Positions 42,897 through 53,513 of a DNA stretch of 64,000 bases are shown piece after piece. Each line of letters opens with the position of its first letter. The stretch's first letter is position 1. The position numbers and the translations under genes were made by a program. This stretch comes from Hippopus hippopus (Eukaryota; Mollusca; Bivalvia; Cardiida; Cardiidae): positions 25,156,122-25,220,121 of the forward strand of contig OX328101.1 in NCBI GenBank assembly GCA_946811185.2. The letters are read 5' to 3'. Below the pieces are notes generated by a model. It was not told where the DNA came from. It did not search any database and saw nothing but the letters and a program-made list of their open reading frames with translations.

Positions 42897-43036
42897 TTTT
42901 GTTGAAAGATCAAAATTTATATTATCAAGTAAACATCATCAGTAATATTTTCAGGAGTGGAGAGGCCACTCGTGAAAATATTACCAATGGTGTATCACTC
43001 GATGAAATTAATTTCAGTCATTCATTTTCAGTCATT
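42897..43036. mobile_element. family F foldback, copy 1
   Basis: gaaagatcaaaatttatatt...gtaaacatcatcagtaatat is inverse to the right arm atattaccaatggtg...gaaattaatttcag, around gagtggagaggccactc. Confidence 0.6.
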
Positions 43037-43159
43037 CAAAAAAAGACATATATTTTATTTATTTCATGCCTCTAACCCCTTTTTTTGTTAGGACTTTCAT
43101 CAAAATCCAGTACAGTCGTTTTTTGGTAATTTCCCATGGCATAAATAGAATATTTGTGG

Positions 43160-43310
43160 TTTTTTTTTTTTTTTTTTCAGTGAAAGACAGAAATTTATTT
43201 CGAGTGAACATCATTGGTAATATTTTCACAAGTGGCAGCCACTTGTGAAAATATTACCGAGAATGTTCACTCATTGAAGTAAATTTTGACCTTTCACGGA
43301 AAAAAAAAAA
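43160..43310. mobile_element. family F foldback, copy 2
   Basis: Best copy: gtgaaagacagaaatttatt, gtgaacatcattggtaatat, centre cacaagtggcagccacttgtg, then the inverse arm to tgacctttcacgg. T-run and A-run flank it. Confidence 0.7.
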
Positions 43311-43454
43311 AACATTTATTTTATGTTTTCACAAGAGTGCCCAAAAGAGAGATAAATCTATTGGAATGGTAATAATAGGTGTTGCAGGTGACATATCAAA
43401 TAACAAATACGTAACCAGGGGTTCAGAATCATTACACAATCTGAATCAAGAGTG

Positions 43455-43575
43455 CTATTTCACCCTTTGGCTGATAAGTGTCACACACTTTTGCGGCAGT
43501 GTAAATCACAGACCAGACTGCTAAGTATGGGCAGTCTAATCTTGATCAACCTGTACAGTGGATATTCTATCCAAA
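43455..43575. repeat. family B copy
   Basis: caccctttggctgataagtg, then aaatcacagaccagactgct / gcagtctaatcttgatcaac. Confidence 0.55.
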
Positions 43576-43604
43576 AGGAAAAGGATGAAATAGAGGATAT
43601 TTGT

Positions 43605-43750
43605 CTTTTTTGCGGTGAAAGATCGAAATTTATTTTATTGAGTGAACATTATCGGTAATATTTTCATGAGTGGTGCAGCCACGAGTGAAAATATTACTGA
43701 TGGTGTTCATGAGATGAAATAAATTTCGATCTTTCACTAAAAAAATAAAT
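43605..43750. mobile_element. family F foldback, copy 3
   Basis: gtgaaagatcgaaatttatt...gagtgaacattatcggtaat, centre tgagtggtgcagccacgagt, inverse arm to atttcgatctttcac. Confidence 0.7.
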
Positions 43751-44169
43751 ATTCTATTTCATGCTTTTAACCCTTTCTGGGGGGAACTTAATCAAAATCC
43801 AGTACAGTTCTTTTTGGTTATTCCCTGTGGCGTACCCCCTCCACATACCAACACATTACAATATTATGTCAAGCGCAAGAAATGTAAGGTAAATTACGTC
43901 GTATTTCCATCTGGTTGTGAGGCACATGCATTTTACCTAGGTAACTAGTGCGCGGGAACAACTGTTTCCACCTTTAATTGAAGAGTTAGAATATAAAAAT
44001 CAGTATTTTCACTGGTCGTAACCATGAAATATCAAAAAATATTTCACCGTTGTTTCTCAGTAACCTACCGGAAAGCATGAAATAAATCACAATATTTTGC
44101 TTTAAACTATTACATGTAGTTTCCTTACAAAATTTATCCTTTTTGCCACTTGTACTTGTTGTTGCTATA

Positions 44170-44402
44170 AGACTCAACTCTGCGTACTTGGAGGAAGAAG
44201 ACTCTTTGAAAACAAAGTGGGAAAAGGAGAAAATAACAATATTCAGCATTTTTCTTCTTTTTCCCTTTATGTATTCCAGACTTTCAAAGTCAAATCGCAA
44301 CATTTGAGCCACATTTATTTGGGGGTAAAAGGAGAATATGGTTATGTGCAAAAGCTTTAAATTTGGCATGGTCAAAAATATTGTCATTTGGTAGCGAGTT
44401 AA
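44170..44402 (+). mobile_element. family A MITE, joined to next copy
   Basis: gactcaactctgcgtacttg at a decayed left end; loop ataacaatattcagc; the right TTAA (44399-44402) is shared with the next copy. Confidence 0.65.
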
Positions 44403-44626
44403 CCCTTTATCACACAACAAATTTTAGACCTGTCCGAATTGAAAGCATTTGCAGATGACAGTTTCAATGTGGCTTATATGAAATGATATTTCTTTGATAG
44501 GGTAGAAAACATTGTGGGAAAAGGAGAAAATGCTGGTAACCAGCATTTTCTCCTTCCCCCACAATGTTTTCAAAAGCCTTCTCTATCAGGGGTGTTAAAA
44601 GTCGTTATTGTGTGGTAAAGTGTTAA
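44399..44626 (-). mobile_element. family A MITE, 'atgaaatga' subfamily
   Basis: TTAA at both ends; very similar along its whole length to 30757-30985, including ggggtgttaaaagtcgttat near the right end. Confidence 0.82.
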
Positions 44627-44662
44627 AACAGTTTGTATTGTGATGAGTTTATTGTATTAATT

Positions 44663-44891
44663 TTAACCCTCTGTCAAACCATTTTGTTTTTAAAACTGTA
44701 TGTAGTAAGTGTTTGAGATTGTTGTGGAAAATGGTAGAAGTGCTTATAACCAGCATTAATTTTCTCCTTTTACACTGTGTTTTGTATCTCTTGGAAGACA
44801 AATTCTATCACTTGAGCACCACTTCATTTGTCCTCTGCAGATGCTTTCAAATTGGACAATACTAAAATTTTGTTGTTTTGTAAAAAGTTAA
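44663..44891 (+). mobile_element. family A MITE
   Basis: Left TTAACCCTCTGTCAAACCAT; hairpin decayed (gtgcttataaccagcatt); right gttttgtaaaaagttaa. Confidence 0.65.
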
Positions 44892-44893
44892 TC

Positions 44894-45070
44894 TTTAAAT
44901 GGCCTTTCACAACCACAGTTGCCTTTGCGGCCAGTTTAGATCAAGATCAGACACGTTACGTCAGTTCTTTGATCTACTCTGTCCACTTTGCTGACAAACG
45001 CAACCTTGAAACTGCAATTAATTGGGTTTTATTTCTAGACTGAAAGAGTCTGTTGGGTTTATTCGGGCGC
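44894..45070. mobile_element. family B element with long right arm
   Basis: gatcaagatcagacacgtta...gttctttgatctactctgtc, then gtctgttgggtttattcgggcgc, an arm also present inverted at 27985 and 34510. Confidence 0.5.
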
Positions 45071-45071
45071 T

Positions 45072-45304
45072 TTAACCTTTTACCATACAATACCCACTTT
45101 TAACAACCCTGGGGAAGAAGCCTATTGAAAACATTGTGGCAAAAGGAGAAATTGCTGGTAACCAGCATTTTCTCCTTTTCCGACAGTGTTTTCTGCCTTA
45201 TCAAAGAAAAATTGCACCATTTGAGCCACATTGAAATTGTTGTTTGCAGATGCTTTCAAATTGGACAATAGTAAAATTTTGTCACTTTTTTGGTAAAAAG
45301 TTAA
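45072..45304 (+). mobile_element. family A MITE
   Basis: TTAACCTTTTACCATACAAT; loop gctggtaaccagc; right ttttggtaaaaagttaa. Confidence 0.75.
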
Positions 45305-45340
45305 AATAGTGTCTAGTTTGATGAGTTGGTGTTTATTCTT

Positions 45341-45564
45341 TCCCTTTATCACATTGCAACATTTTAGACTTGCCCAAATTGAAAGTGTTTTTAAACAAAA
45401 GTTGCACGTGGATCAAATGATTGGATTTGTCTATGAAAGGTTAGAAAACATTGTCGGAAAAGGAGAAAATGCTGGTGACAAGCTTTTTCTCCTTTTTCCA
45501 CTATGTTTTAAAATGCATTCTTTCTCAGGCTTGTTAAAAGTCAGAACTATGTGGTAAACAGTTC
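45341..45564 (-). mobile_element. family A MITE
   Basis: Left tccctttatcacattgcaac; loop gctggtgacaagc; right ctatgtggtaaacagttc. Confidence 0.68.
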
Positions 45565-45565
45565 A

Positions 45566-45801
45566 TCCTGTATCAGACCAGCCATTGTTTAAAAAACTAT
45601 GATTGAATAGGCTCTTGAAAACATTGTGGAAAATGGTGAAACTGCTGGTACATGTAAGTAGTAATTACTCCTTTTCCTCCATGTTTTCTACCCAATCATA
45701 GACAAATCACAGCATTTATGCCACATATAATTAGTCTGCTGCAAATACTGGTACTTGCAACATATGCAAGTCTAAAATTTTATTGTTTGGTAAAGAGTTG
45801 A
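45566..45801 (+). mobile_element. family A MITE, diverged
   Basis: Left cctgtatcagaccagccatt; hairpin decayed; right ttgtttggtaaagagttg. Confidence 0.55.
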
Positions 45802-45864
45802 AAAATTCTGTATTGTAATGAGGTTTTTTGTCTTTATTTTAACTTCTCATACCAGCCATTGTTG

Positions 45865-46062
45865 TTAACCCTTTACCACACAATCCTGAGTTTTAACAAC
45901 CTTGTTACAGAAGGCAGCTTTTGAAATCATGGTGGTTACCATCATTTTCTCCTTTTCCCACAGGTTTTCTACACTTTCATTTCAGCCAAATTAAATATGT
46001 CATCTGCAATTGCTTTCAATTTGGACCAGTCTAAAAGTTTGTCTTTTGTTAAAAAGAGTTAA
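45865..46062 (+). mobile_element. family A MITE, shortened, joined to next copy
   Basis: TTAACCCTTTACCACACAAT; left hairpin arm deleted; right TTAA (46059-46062) shared with the next copy. Confidence 0.72.
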
Positions 46063-46287
46063 CTCTTTACCAAACGACAAAATTGTAGGCTTGTCCAAAA
46101 TGAAAGCATTTGCAGACGACAAAATAAATGTGGCTCAAAAATAGAAATTTGTTTAGGGAAGGGTAGAAAACATTGTGGGAAAAGGAGAAAATGCTGTTTA
46201 CCAGCATTTTCTCCTTTTCCTACAATGTTTTCAAAAGGCTTCTTTCTCAGGGTCGTTAAAAGTCGGGATTGTGTGGTAAAGAGTTAA
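46059..46287 (-). mobile_element. family A MITE, well preserved
   Basis: CTCTTTACCAAACGACAAAA to GGGATTGTGTGGTAAAGAG with TTAA at both ends; loop gctgtttaccagc. Confidence 0.82.
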
Positions 46288-46500
46288 ACAAAAAGATGTA
46301 AAACACTATGGAAAATGGTGAATGTGCTTGTAACCTGCATTTTCTCTTTTCCACATTGTTTTCTACCCCTTGAAAGACAAATTCCATGGTCATAGCTATA
46401 TTCAATTTGTCTACTTTGACTTTGGACCAGTCTAAGAATGTTGGTATCCAGCATTTTCTCCTTTTTCCACATTGTTTTCTACAGCCATTTTAATTTAAGA
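46288..46500 (+). mobile_element. two family A fragments
   Basis: aaacactatggaaaatggtg...ttttctacccc, then a second right arm ccagcattttctcctttttc at 46448-46468. Confidence 0.45.
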
Positions 46501-46724
46501 TTGATGAATTCGATCTTTGGGTAATATGTTGTATACAGTCACGAACTTTTCATTTTGAGTATTAAAATATTTTCTTTTTATATTTCGTTGTTCTTCTTGT
46601 TTAAACTTGATCTCTGTACAGAGAAAACAAGTTATGTAAATTCATTACAAAAACTCAAATAATATTCATATGTTAAACACCTGTATTAAAATGATAATTT
46701 CAAATACACAGAGTAGTAAAAGGT

Positions 46725-46935
46725 AATTTCCCTGTGTCCCACCATCGCCTACCCAAGTGTCTTTCTTGCCCGTTCTCTGTCCGGCTGTTGTTTCTCTATC
46801 CGGCTGTCTTTCTCTTTTCGCCCCCTCTCTCTGCGTTCTTTTTTTCTGAGTTTCGGTTGCGTCTCGATCTCGGTTCGCCGAGTTCCAAGTCGACTCCCCT
46901 GACCATTAGGCCAATTTGGAGCCTATAGGATTAAG
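46725..46935. other. pyrimidine-rich tract
   Basis: About 200 bp dominated by C and T (tttctctatccggctgtctt, cgccccctctctctgcgttc). A 64-codon frame across it is compositional, not a gene. Confidence 0.5.
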
Positions 46936-47044
46936 CTTGTAGTTTATATTTGAATACAATGTCTTGTAAAAACATCGAAAAAAAAAAATTCAACCGGAAG
47001 TCTCGCTATCAACGCCAGGTGAGTTCAGTTCTTCAAGCAAAACT

Positions 47045-47260
47045 TTCTATCAAACTAGTCCGTGTTTAAACAACCCACTGACAGGAGGCTATTGAAAACA
47101 TTGTGGAAAAAGGAGAAAATCATGATAACATTTTTTCTGTCCCCGCAATGTTTTTTTCGCCTTCAAAGAAAAATCCCATTTTTAAGCCACATTTGATCTT
47201 TCGTCTGGCGGTTATAATGGACGATCCTTAATTTTTGTCGTCTGCTACAATCAAACACGC
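47045..47260 (+). mobile_element. family A MITE, degenerate
   Basis: tagtccgtgtttaaacaacc, aaacattgtggaaaaaggag, and a right end with gacgatccttaatttttgtc. Confidence 0.5.
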
Positions 47261-47794
47261 AGCAGATAACTGAAAATATCCCTGTGCAATACTGATGGTG
47301 ATGATACAAAATATGAACGCACGTGAAAAGATTGTGACAAAAGGTGCTGTTCAGTTCGGGTCCTGGCGTTAACAATTTCTGAGTCCTTATCACGGTCTAC
47401 ATAGATCTTTAAACATTATCTGCATATCTATACCATTTTTTTCTTTTTTTGGTCATTTCTGACAAAGTAACGTCAAATACCCAGGAGAAAAATTATCAGA
47501 CTGGAACCCAGGCTGTCGTTATACCGTTTTCAAAAGTACAAGTACACATGTACTTATTCATAACTTTTTTTTATTCGGCATGAAACCGCACTTGCATGTT
47601 TATAGCTTGCAATGTAAAGGACAAGTACGAGGTCATATGCATGGAAAACAAAGACTTACGTAGATTTTCATTATCTGAGAAGTATGAAAAAATAAGCAAT
47701 TACATGTAGCAATAAAGTGTATCAAAACTTAAAGTGCCAACTAAAACCAGAAAAAAAAGAAAACTAGAATATGAGATTTTTCAAGACTAGCTGT

Positions 47795-47830
47795 CATGTG
47801 TAGCCCGATCTTGATCCATACTGTATGTTA
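47795..47830. repeat. family B half palindrome
   Basis: gtagcccgatcttgatccatac only. Confidence 0.35.
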
Positions 47831-47864
47831 CGTGTTTCCTGAACATTTTGACTAATAGGCTGAC

Positions 47865-47940
47865 CAGTACTCCGCCTTGCTAAAGGACACTCCCACGAAA
47901 AACCAGTGTGGCCGGTAAGGATCGACCCCAGAATCTCAAT
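47865..47940 (-). repeat. SINE-like fragment 1
   Basis: ggacactcccacgaaaaacc then gtaaggatcgaccccagaat; the reverse strand gives a B-box-like GGGGTCGATCC. Confidence 0.45.
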
Positions 47941-47955
47941 TATATATTGCTCCCC

Positions 47956-48167
47956 TTAACGTACTCTTTACCAAATGACAAACTTGTAGACTTGTCCAAA
48001 TTGGAAGTATTAGCAGACGACAATTCAGATATGGCTAATATCATAGTATTTGTCCATGGTAGACTTGAAAATATTGAGGGAAAAGCATTTTCTGCTTTCA
48101 CCGCAATATTTTCCAAAGGTTTCTTTCTCGTGGTCGTTCAAAAACTAGGTTGTTTGGTAAAAGGTTA
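47956..48167 (-). mobile_element. family A MITE
   Basis: TTAACGTACTCTTTACCAAA; loop lost (gagggaaaagcattttctgc); right ttgtttggtaaaaggtta. Confidence 0.62.
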
Positions 48168-48239
48168 CGGTGCTGGATTTGTAACAATCAAATTCTTGAA
48201 CGATCCACGCTTACGAAGTTTTTCTTGTTGAAATGTTCC

Positions 48240-48400
48240 TGGGCAAGGCACTGCAAAGCCCCAGTCTAGTACTGGTGAAAAGCATTTTCACCTTTGTCCA
48301 AGATATTTACCGTTCTTTCTTAGATAAATCTCAAAAGTTTAATCGTCTGCAAAAGCTTTCGATTTGGACAAATCTTAAAATTTTGCCGTCTTATAAAGAG
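48240..48400 (+). mobile_element. family A MITE, right part, after SINE-like bases
   Basis: gggcaaggcactgcaaagcc (SINE-like) is followed by a family A right arm (aatcgtctgcaaaagctttc to ataaagagtttg). Confidence 0.4.
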
Positions 48401-48599
48401 TTTGAAATGATGTCTATGGTGATGAAGTTACCGGCTGCTTTCCGAGAAACGATTTCTGTCACAATGGCAATTATTTAACTTTGAGGGTGATTCATTGTTT
48501 TGATACCGCTTTCTAAATTATTACAGTCATATCACAGCGACAGCCTGCATATTCATGTATTTCCTTGGTTTCACCTGGGATCGTATATAATCCCTGGTT

Positions 48600-48900
48600 T
48601 CACCAGTATTAGGTTGGAGCTCTAGATTGTCTTGCTCTGGGACACTCCCACGAAAATACAGTGTTTCCAGAGAGGATCGAACTTGAGGTTACATTTTAGT
48701 CATACCACGGCGACAGCTGATCAGTTATTCCTGTGTTTCATAACTTCCTTCGTCTCACAGGTACCAGGACAGATTTTTGAAGTGTTTTGCCCTAAGTAAC
48801 TCTCGCAAAAACCCAAATCTCTCTCCTAGAGATCGAACCGATGACTGGCGGACTATGGATCCTACGCCTAAATTATTTGCCAAGCTGACACCCTTTGGCC
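48600..48900 (-). repeat. two SINE-like fragments
   Basis: ggacactcccacgaaaatac...aggatcgaacttgagg (reverse B box AGTTCGATCC) and aactctcgcaaaaacccaaa...agatcgaaccgatgact (reverse B box GGTTCGATCTC). Both have the same order of parts as the fragment at 47865. Confidence 0.5.
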
Positions 48901-48979
48901 AAGCCAGATATGGAACTCACATATTTTCAAGTCTAGTCAATTTTATTTACTAAGTCGGGAACATATAACAAGAAACGCA

Positions 48980-49150
48980 AGCTCTCTCGAGCTTTTCACA
49001 CCGACTTTACGTCACCAACTGAACCACAGGGCTCGACATCAAACCCACAACTCCTATTTTCAATCCCTGATGTCACCAACTGAGCTACCAGGCTCAGTAT
49101 CAAACCTACAACCCCTAAATTTTCTAGCCCCGCACATTACCGATTGAGTT
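48980..49150 (-). repeat. tandem tRNA-like segments
   Basis: cgtcaccaactgaaccacag...gacatcaaacccacaac and tgtcaccaactgagctacca...agtatcaaacctacaac are two tRNA-like pieces about 65 bp apart (reverse strand: A-box-like then B-box-like). A third, weaker one follows (cattaccgattgagttcatc). Confidence 0.5.
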
Positions 49151-49574
49151 CATCACGACGACCTTGTTAGGGATGGGGTGGGGTAAAATAGGTGACAGAG
49201 ACAACGGCTGAGAGTATGATGATGATTTGGTCAAAAAGTGACGATGAAAAGAGAGACCACAGCAATAAATTCACCCACCTCGATGTTTATTAATTCCAGA
49301 GTTTATCTATTGATTAAATACTAGTAATCCATCATAAAAAAAAGATCAAAAACTGTCTCATCTTAAATAAGAATTTTACACAAGAGACTAACACACTAAA
49401 CAGTGAATACAAAACACATCCAGATTATGCACGTGGAAAGTCTGCAATTATGGTGGTTGAAACGAGAAAGGGGGGGGGGGGGAAAGAAGAAAGGCTGACT
49501 AGGGATATATAAATGTTTAAAACCAGTGTAGGCCTGTGCAGGCTGATTTTGATCTACAGTATTCCTTTCTGGTG
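49151..49574. other. no recognised feature
   Basis: AT-rich, with a G11 run at about 49471 and a faint family B-like cagtgtaggcctgtgcaggct at about 49522. Confidence 0.4.
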
Positions 49575-49776
49575 ACGTTTTAAGCCATCACTTAATTCTT
49601 TTTGTTAACAACCAACTTAATCTTTAGGTAGACTGGTCCTTGGACATACAGAAAATTGACCAATAGCGAAATGTTTCGGCCCAGGTCAGCCTGCGTTGAC
49701 TGCGTAGGCTAACAAACCTAGGTCGATACGTTTCGCAGATGCATTAAGCCCCCCCCCCCCTTGCCAGAGCACGGCT
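49575..49776 (-). mobile_element. family C palindromic element
   Basis: Copy with taacaaccaacttaatcttt, gaaaattgaccaatagcg, a core disrupted by extra bases (about 49680-49730), a run of C, and ttgccagagcacggct at the right. Confidence 0.7.
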
Positions 49777-49974
49777 GAATTATTGACGCAAACTTTTTTT
49801 TTTTTACAGTCGCCAGGAAATGGTATATTTCGTGCTCAATGGGGCATTTAATAAGTTGCAGATATTTTTTTTATATGATTTGGTTTAAATTCATTGATTT
49901 ATTGATTTATCGATTGAGAAACAAGTTCTTGCAACTTATACTAATCTCTCTCGATTCTGCTTCCTGGGAACTAC

Positions 49975-50105
49975 ACCAGTACTGGCACCGAATATGTGAG
50001 CCAATAAACGGTCCCAAAGTTGAAAGCCACTCACGGGTATCAAACTCAGGACCTTATGACTACAAGGCCAATACTCTACCTCACAACTTCGGAAGCCACA
50101 TTTTT
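49975..50105 (-). repeat. tRNA-derived SINE fragment
   Basis: On the reverse strand gtgaggtagagtattggcct (A-box-like) and GAGTTTGATACC (B-box-like) sit about 30 bp apart. Confidence 0.5.
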
Positions 50106-50454
50106 TTATGATTTGAAAGTGTATTAGATACTGTCCTTGAAGTTGACTTGCATGAATGAGTCAAAGAATGGTTGGACACAGACGACACTTATTAATTAAG
50201 CTTTTAGGGAAATTATCATGGTACATGTACCAAGTGCTAGAGGAAGCAGACAGAGGTCAGAGTTAGGGCAAAGTTAAGGGTCGAATTCGGGGCCTATGAT
50301 ATACATTAACACGAGGGATAATCAAGACATAGATCTAGATCTATATAGAAGCTGTACCTTGGATAGAGTCCCCACAAACCAATCTGCTATCTTTATCTAA
50401 TTCTCAAGACTTTTCCAAAATTTAAAGAAATGCAAGTTCTGACTAGCTAAACCA

Positions 50455-50560
50455 AATGGTTGCGTCAGATAACGTAGATCCAAGCTTAGACTGCATGTTC
50501 TATGCAGTCTAATCTTGATCTGTATTATCTACAGAAGCGCTTTAAGTCCCACTCTGCATC
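50455..50560. repeat. family B copy
   Basis: gtagatccaagcttagactg / gcagtctaatcttgatctgt. Confidence 0.55.
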
Positions 50561-50597
50561 ATAAGGATTAAAAGGTTGGCAAAAGTTTTCGTTATCA

Positions 50598-51425
50598 GTA
50601 AAGCTGTGGTCACACCTTACATAGTTGAACGTATTGGATGACCATAGTTGGTAGTTGAACATAGTCACATGTACATAACCATAGTTCAATGTAGTAATTA
50701 ACATAGTTTGAACTTAAGATTTGTCATTAGTAAGTAAATAATTTTTGAACATGTTCAAAAATTAGTTACGGTTAACTAAGATGTTGTGTCCCTACCGTGA
50801 CCGTAGTTTGAACGTAGTTGACCTTAGTTAACCCACAGGCCTTTGAACCCACAGGCCTTTGGTCTATCACGGAACACTAAAATTTTCCTTGGTTCATTGG
50901 TGCATCACCTGTATATCACAGAATATACTCAAATTTTCATTAACACCCTTTCTAGTCTTACTATATATGATACAGAGGGAATCTCCAATGTGCTATTTAT
51001 AGGTAACGGTGTCTGATAATGAAAATTTTGTTATCCCTTGATAGACCAATGGAGTTTCAGAGGGCTATGGTTTACTGTATTTAACTGTACTTAACCATAG
51101 TGCATGCTATAGTTGACCGTAGCTTTGGAAACCATCTTTTCTTCCAAGGCGGCATGGCTGAATAAGTGATCACCAATTTCTGGCTCATCAACTTCCCACA
51201 GCACAATGACTAGCTTACCCATACTGAGCAGGCGCAGCCACAACTTTTTACCGTAGCTTAATGAGGTTGAAACTAACTACCCATACTTGCACATACTTAG
51301 GATGTAGTTTATACGTAGTGTGACGTAGTTAGCTGAAGTTAGACGTAGTGATACCCTACTTAATCCTAGCCACTTTGCTCGCAGTTGAATGTAGTTGACC
51401 ATACTTACACATAGTTCAACCAACT
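50598..51425. repeat. CATAGTTGAAC-rich block with internal inverted repeat
   Basis: Short degenerate repeats of catagttgaac / catagttcaa lie at 50610-50840 and 51090-51425. Between them, ggtctatcacgg and aaattttcattaacacc (50862-50950) are inverse to ggtgtctgataatgaaaatt and cccttgatagacc (51008-51060). cccacaggcctttg is directly doubled at 50831-50860. Perhaps a DNA transposon with repetitive subterminal binding sites. Confidence 0.45.
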
Positions 51426-51696
51426 TGGACTTTTTATGTTTCCTCTTTTTGCCAATTTTGAACCTGCACACATCCAGTAATGGCTTATGTGGTAACGCTA
51501 AAAAATATTAGATTACCAGTTTGTACAAATAAAGGATTATCTCCTTTCACATTCATTTGCTATTCCATACCCCTGAGTATTGATTAGCGATAGCAAGGCT
51601 CGTTGGTCTGCAGGGGCCCGGAGAATAGTCATATCAATATTTTTGACCAATCATAAAACGCTGTTTATTCATTCTATATCAATACCAAGAAGTAGG

Positions 51697-51739
51697 TCAA
51701 AAGATCTCTATGATGCTTTTTGCAAAGCAAGTCATCATG
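51697..51739 (-). mobile_element. family C element, left piece (rest at 54960-55134)
   Basis: The stretch ...tgcaaagcaagtcatcatg matches the family C arm that normally precedes attatggatc-aacaaccgac. The continuation (ttttggatccaaaattttg, taacaaccgactg) is found only after the mariner element, at 54960. The host element was therefore split by the mariner. Confidence 0.65.
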
Positions 51740-51983
51740 TACGAGGGCTGTCCCAAAAAGTCGTAGACAACACTATTTTATGGAACACGACGTCAGATTT
51801 CAGTAAAATTTACATGTTATATCCGTTATCATTTTGTGCATATTTCGGTATAAAATAAAAAAATCAAGATCGCAAATAGTACATTTTAAAAGGTTATTTA
51901 CATGAATGGGGTACCTAACCCGGCGCACACCAAAATATGACTGGGTTTTATGAGCATGCTACATCTTTACATGTCTATAATTC

Positions 51984-53513
51984 CAACAAGAGCGGCAAAT
52001 TGTCGCAAGATACGCCCGTCCCACCGCCAGTTGTCAAGGGGGTATAATAATCATAAAGGGCAGGTAATGCAACAAACATGTTTACCAAGTCTCAAGTCAA
52101 TTTGACTTGAGGTGACAAAGTTCCATTCCAGACAAGCAAGAAATACTGTAAAAATGAAGATCAAAGTGGAATTACTCGAAATCCGCACTAGGTAGAGTTA
52201 TTGTTTTTGCGCACTGTACTCCGTAATATTGCAACAAACATGCATACCAAGTTTCAAGTCAATCTGACTTGAGATGACAAAGTTATATTCTGGACAAGCA
52301 GAAAATGCTATAAAAATGACGATCAAAGGGAAATAACTCAGACAGCATGAGATAGAGTTATGGTTCTTTCGCACTGCACTCCGTATTATTGCAACAAACA
52401 CACATGTCAAGTTTCAAGTCAATCGGACTGGAGATTACAAAGTTATGCTCTGGACAAGCAGAAAATGCTGTAAAAAATGACTATCAAAGGGAAATAACTC
52501 AAGACAGCACAAGATAGAGTTATGGTTCTTTCGCACTGCACTCCATATTATTGCAACAAACACAAATACCAAGTTTCAAGTCAATCGGACTGGAGATGAC
52601 AAAGTTATATTCCAGACAAGCAGAAAATGCTGAAAAAATGACGATCAAAGGGAAATAACTCAAAGACAGCACGAGGTAGAGTTGTGGTTCTTTCGCAATG
52701 CACTCCGTATTATTGCAACAAACACACATGCCAAGTTTCAAGTCGATCAGACTGGAGATGACAAAGTTATGCTCCGGACAAGCAGAAAATAATGTAAAAA
52801 TGACAAAAGGAAGTACCTCAAAGACAGCACGAGGTAGAGTTATGGTTCTTTCGCACTGTACTCTGTATTATTGCAACAAACACATATAACAAGTTTCAAG
52901 TCAATCGGACTGGAGATGACAAAGTTATATTCCAGACAAGCAGAAAATGCTGTAAAAAATGATGATCAAAGGGAAATAATTCAAAGACAGCACAAGATAG
53001 AGTTATGGTTCTTTCGCACTGCACTCCGTATTATTGCAACAAACACACATGCCAAGTTTCAAGTCAATCGGACTGGAGATGACAAAGTTATGCTCCGGAC
53101 AAGCAGAAAATGCTGTAAAAAATGACTATCAAAGGGAAATAACTCAAAGACAGCACGAGGTAGAGTTATGGTTCTTTCGCACTGCACTCCGTATTATTGC
53201 AACAAACACACATGCCAAGTTTCAAGTCAATCGGACTGGAGATGACAAAGTTATGCTCTGGACAAGCAGAAAATGCTGTAAAAATGATGATCAAAGGGAA
53301 ATAACTCAAAGATAGCATGAGGTAGAGTTATGGTTCTTTTGCACTGCACTCTGTATTATTGCAACAAACACACATGCCAAGTTTCAAGTCAATCGGACTG
53401 GAGATGACAAAGTTATGCTCTGGACAAAAACTGGACGCCTCCTGCCAACCCACCCGCCCACCCGCTTGCCATGGGTGATCCCATAATACATCCCGTCTCC
53501 GACGGGCGTATAA
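51984..53513 (-). mobile_element. pearl-like element, reverse, with ~162-bp array
   Basis: Read on the minus strand, it ends in hairpin GCGACAATTTGCCGC plus TCTTGTT (51984-52005). tattgcaaca recurs at 52227, 52387, 52549, 52711, 52869, 53032, 53195 and 53357, so units are 158-163 bp. The 5' side carries hairpin CCCGTCTCCGACGGG near 53492-53506. Confidence 0.75.

Noticed and set aside
52198..53315. Frames of 60-90 codons on both strands
   Set aside because: Same cause: translations of the ~162-bp pearl-like array.
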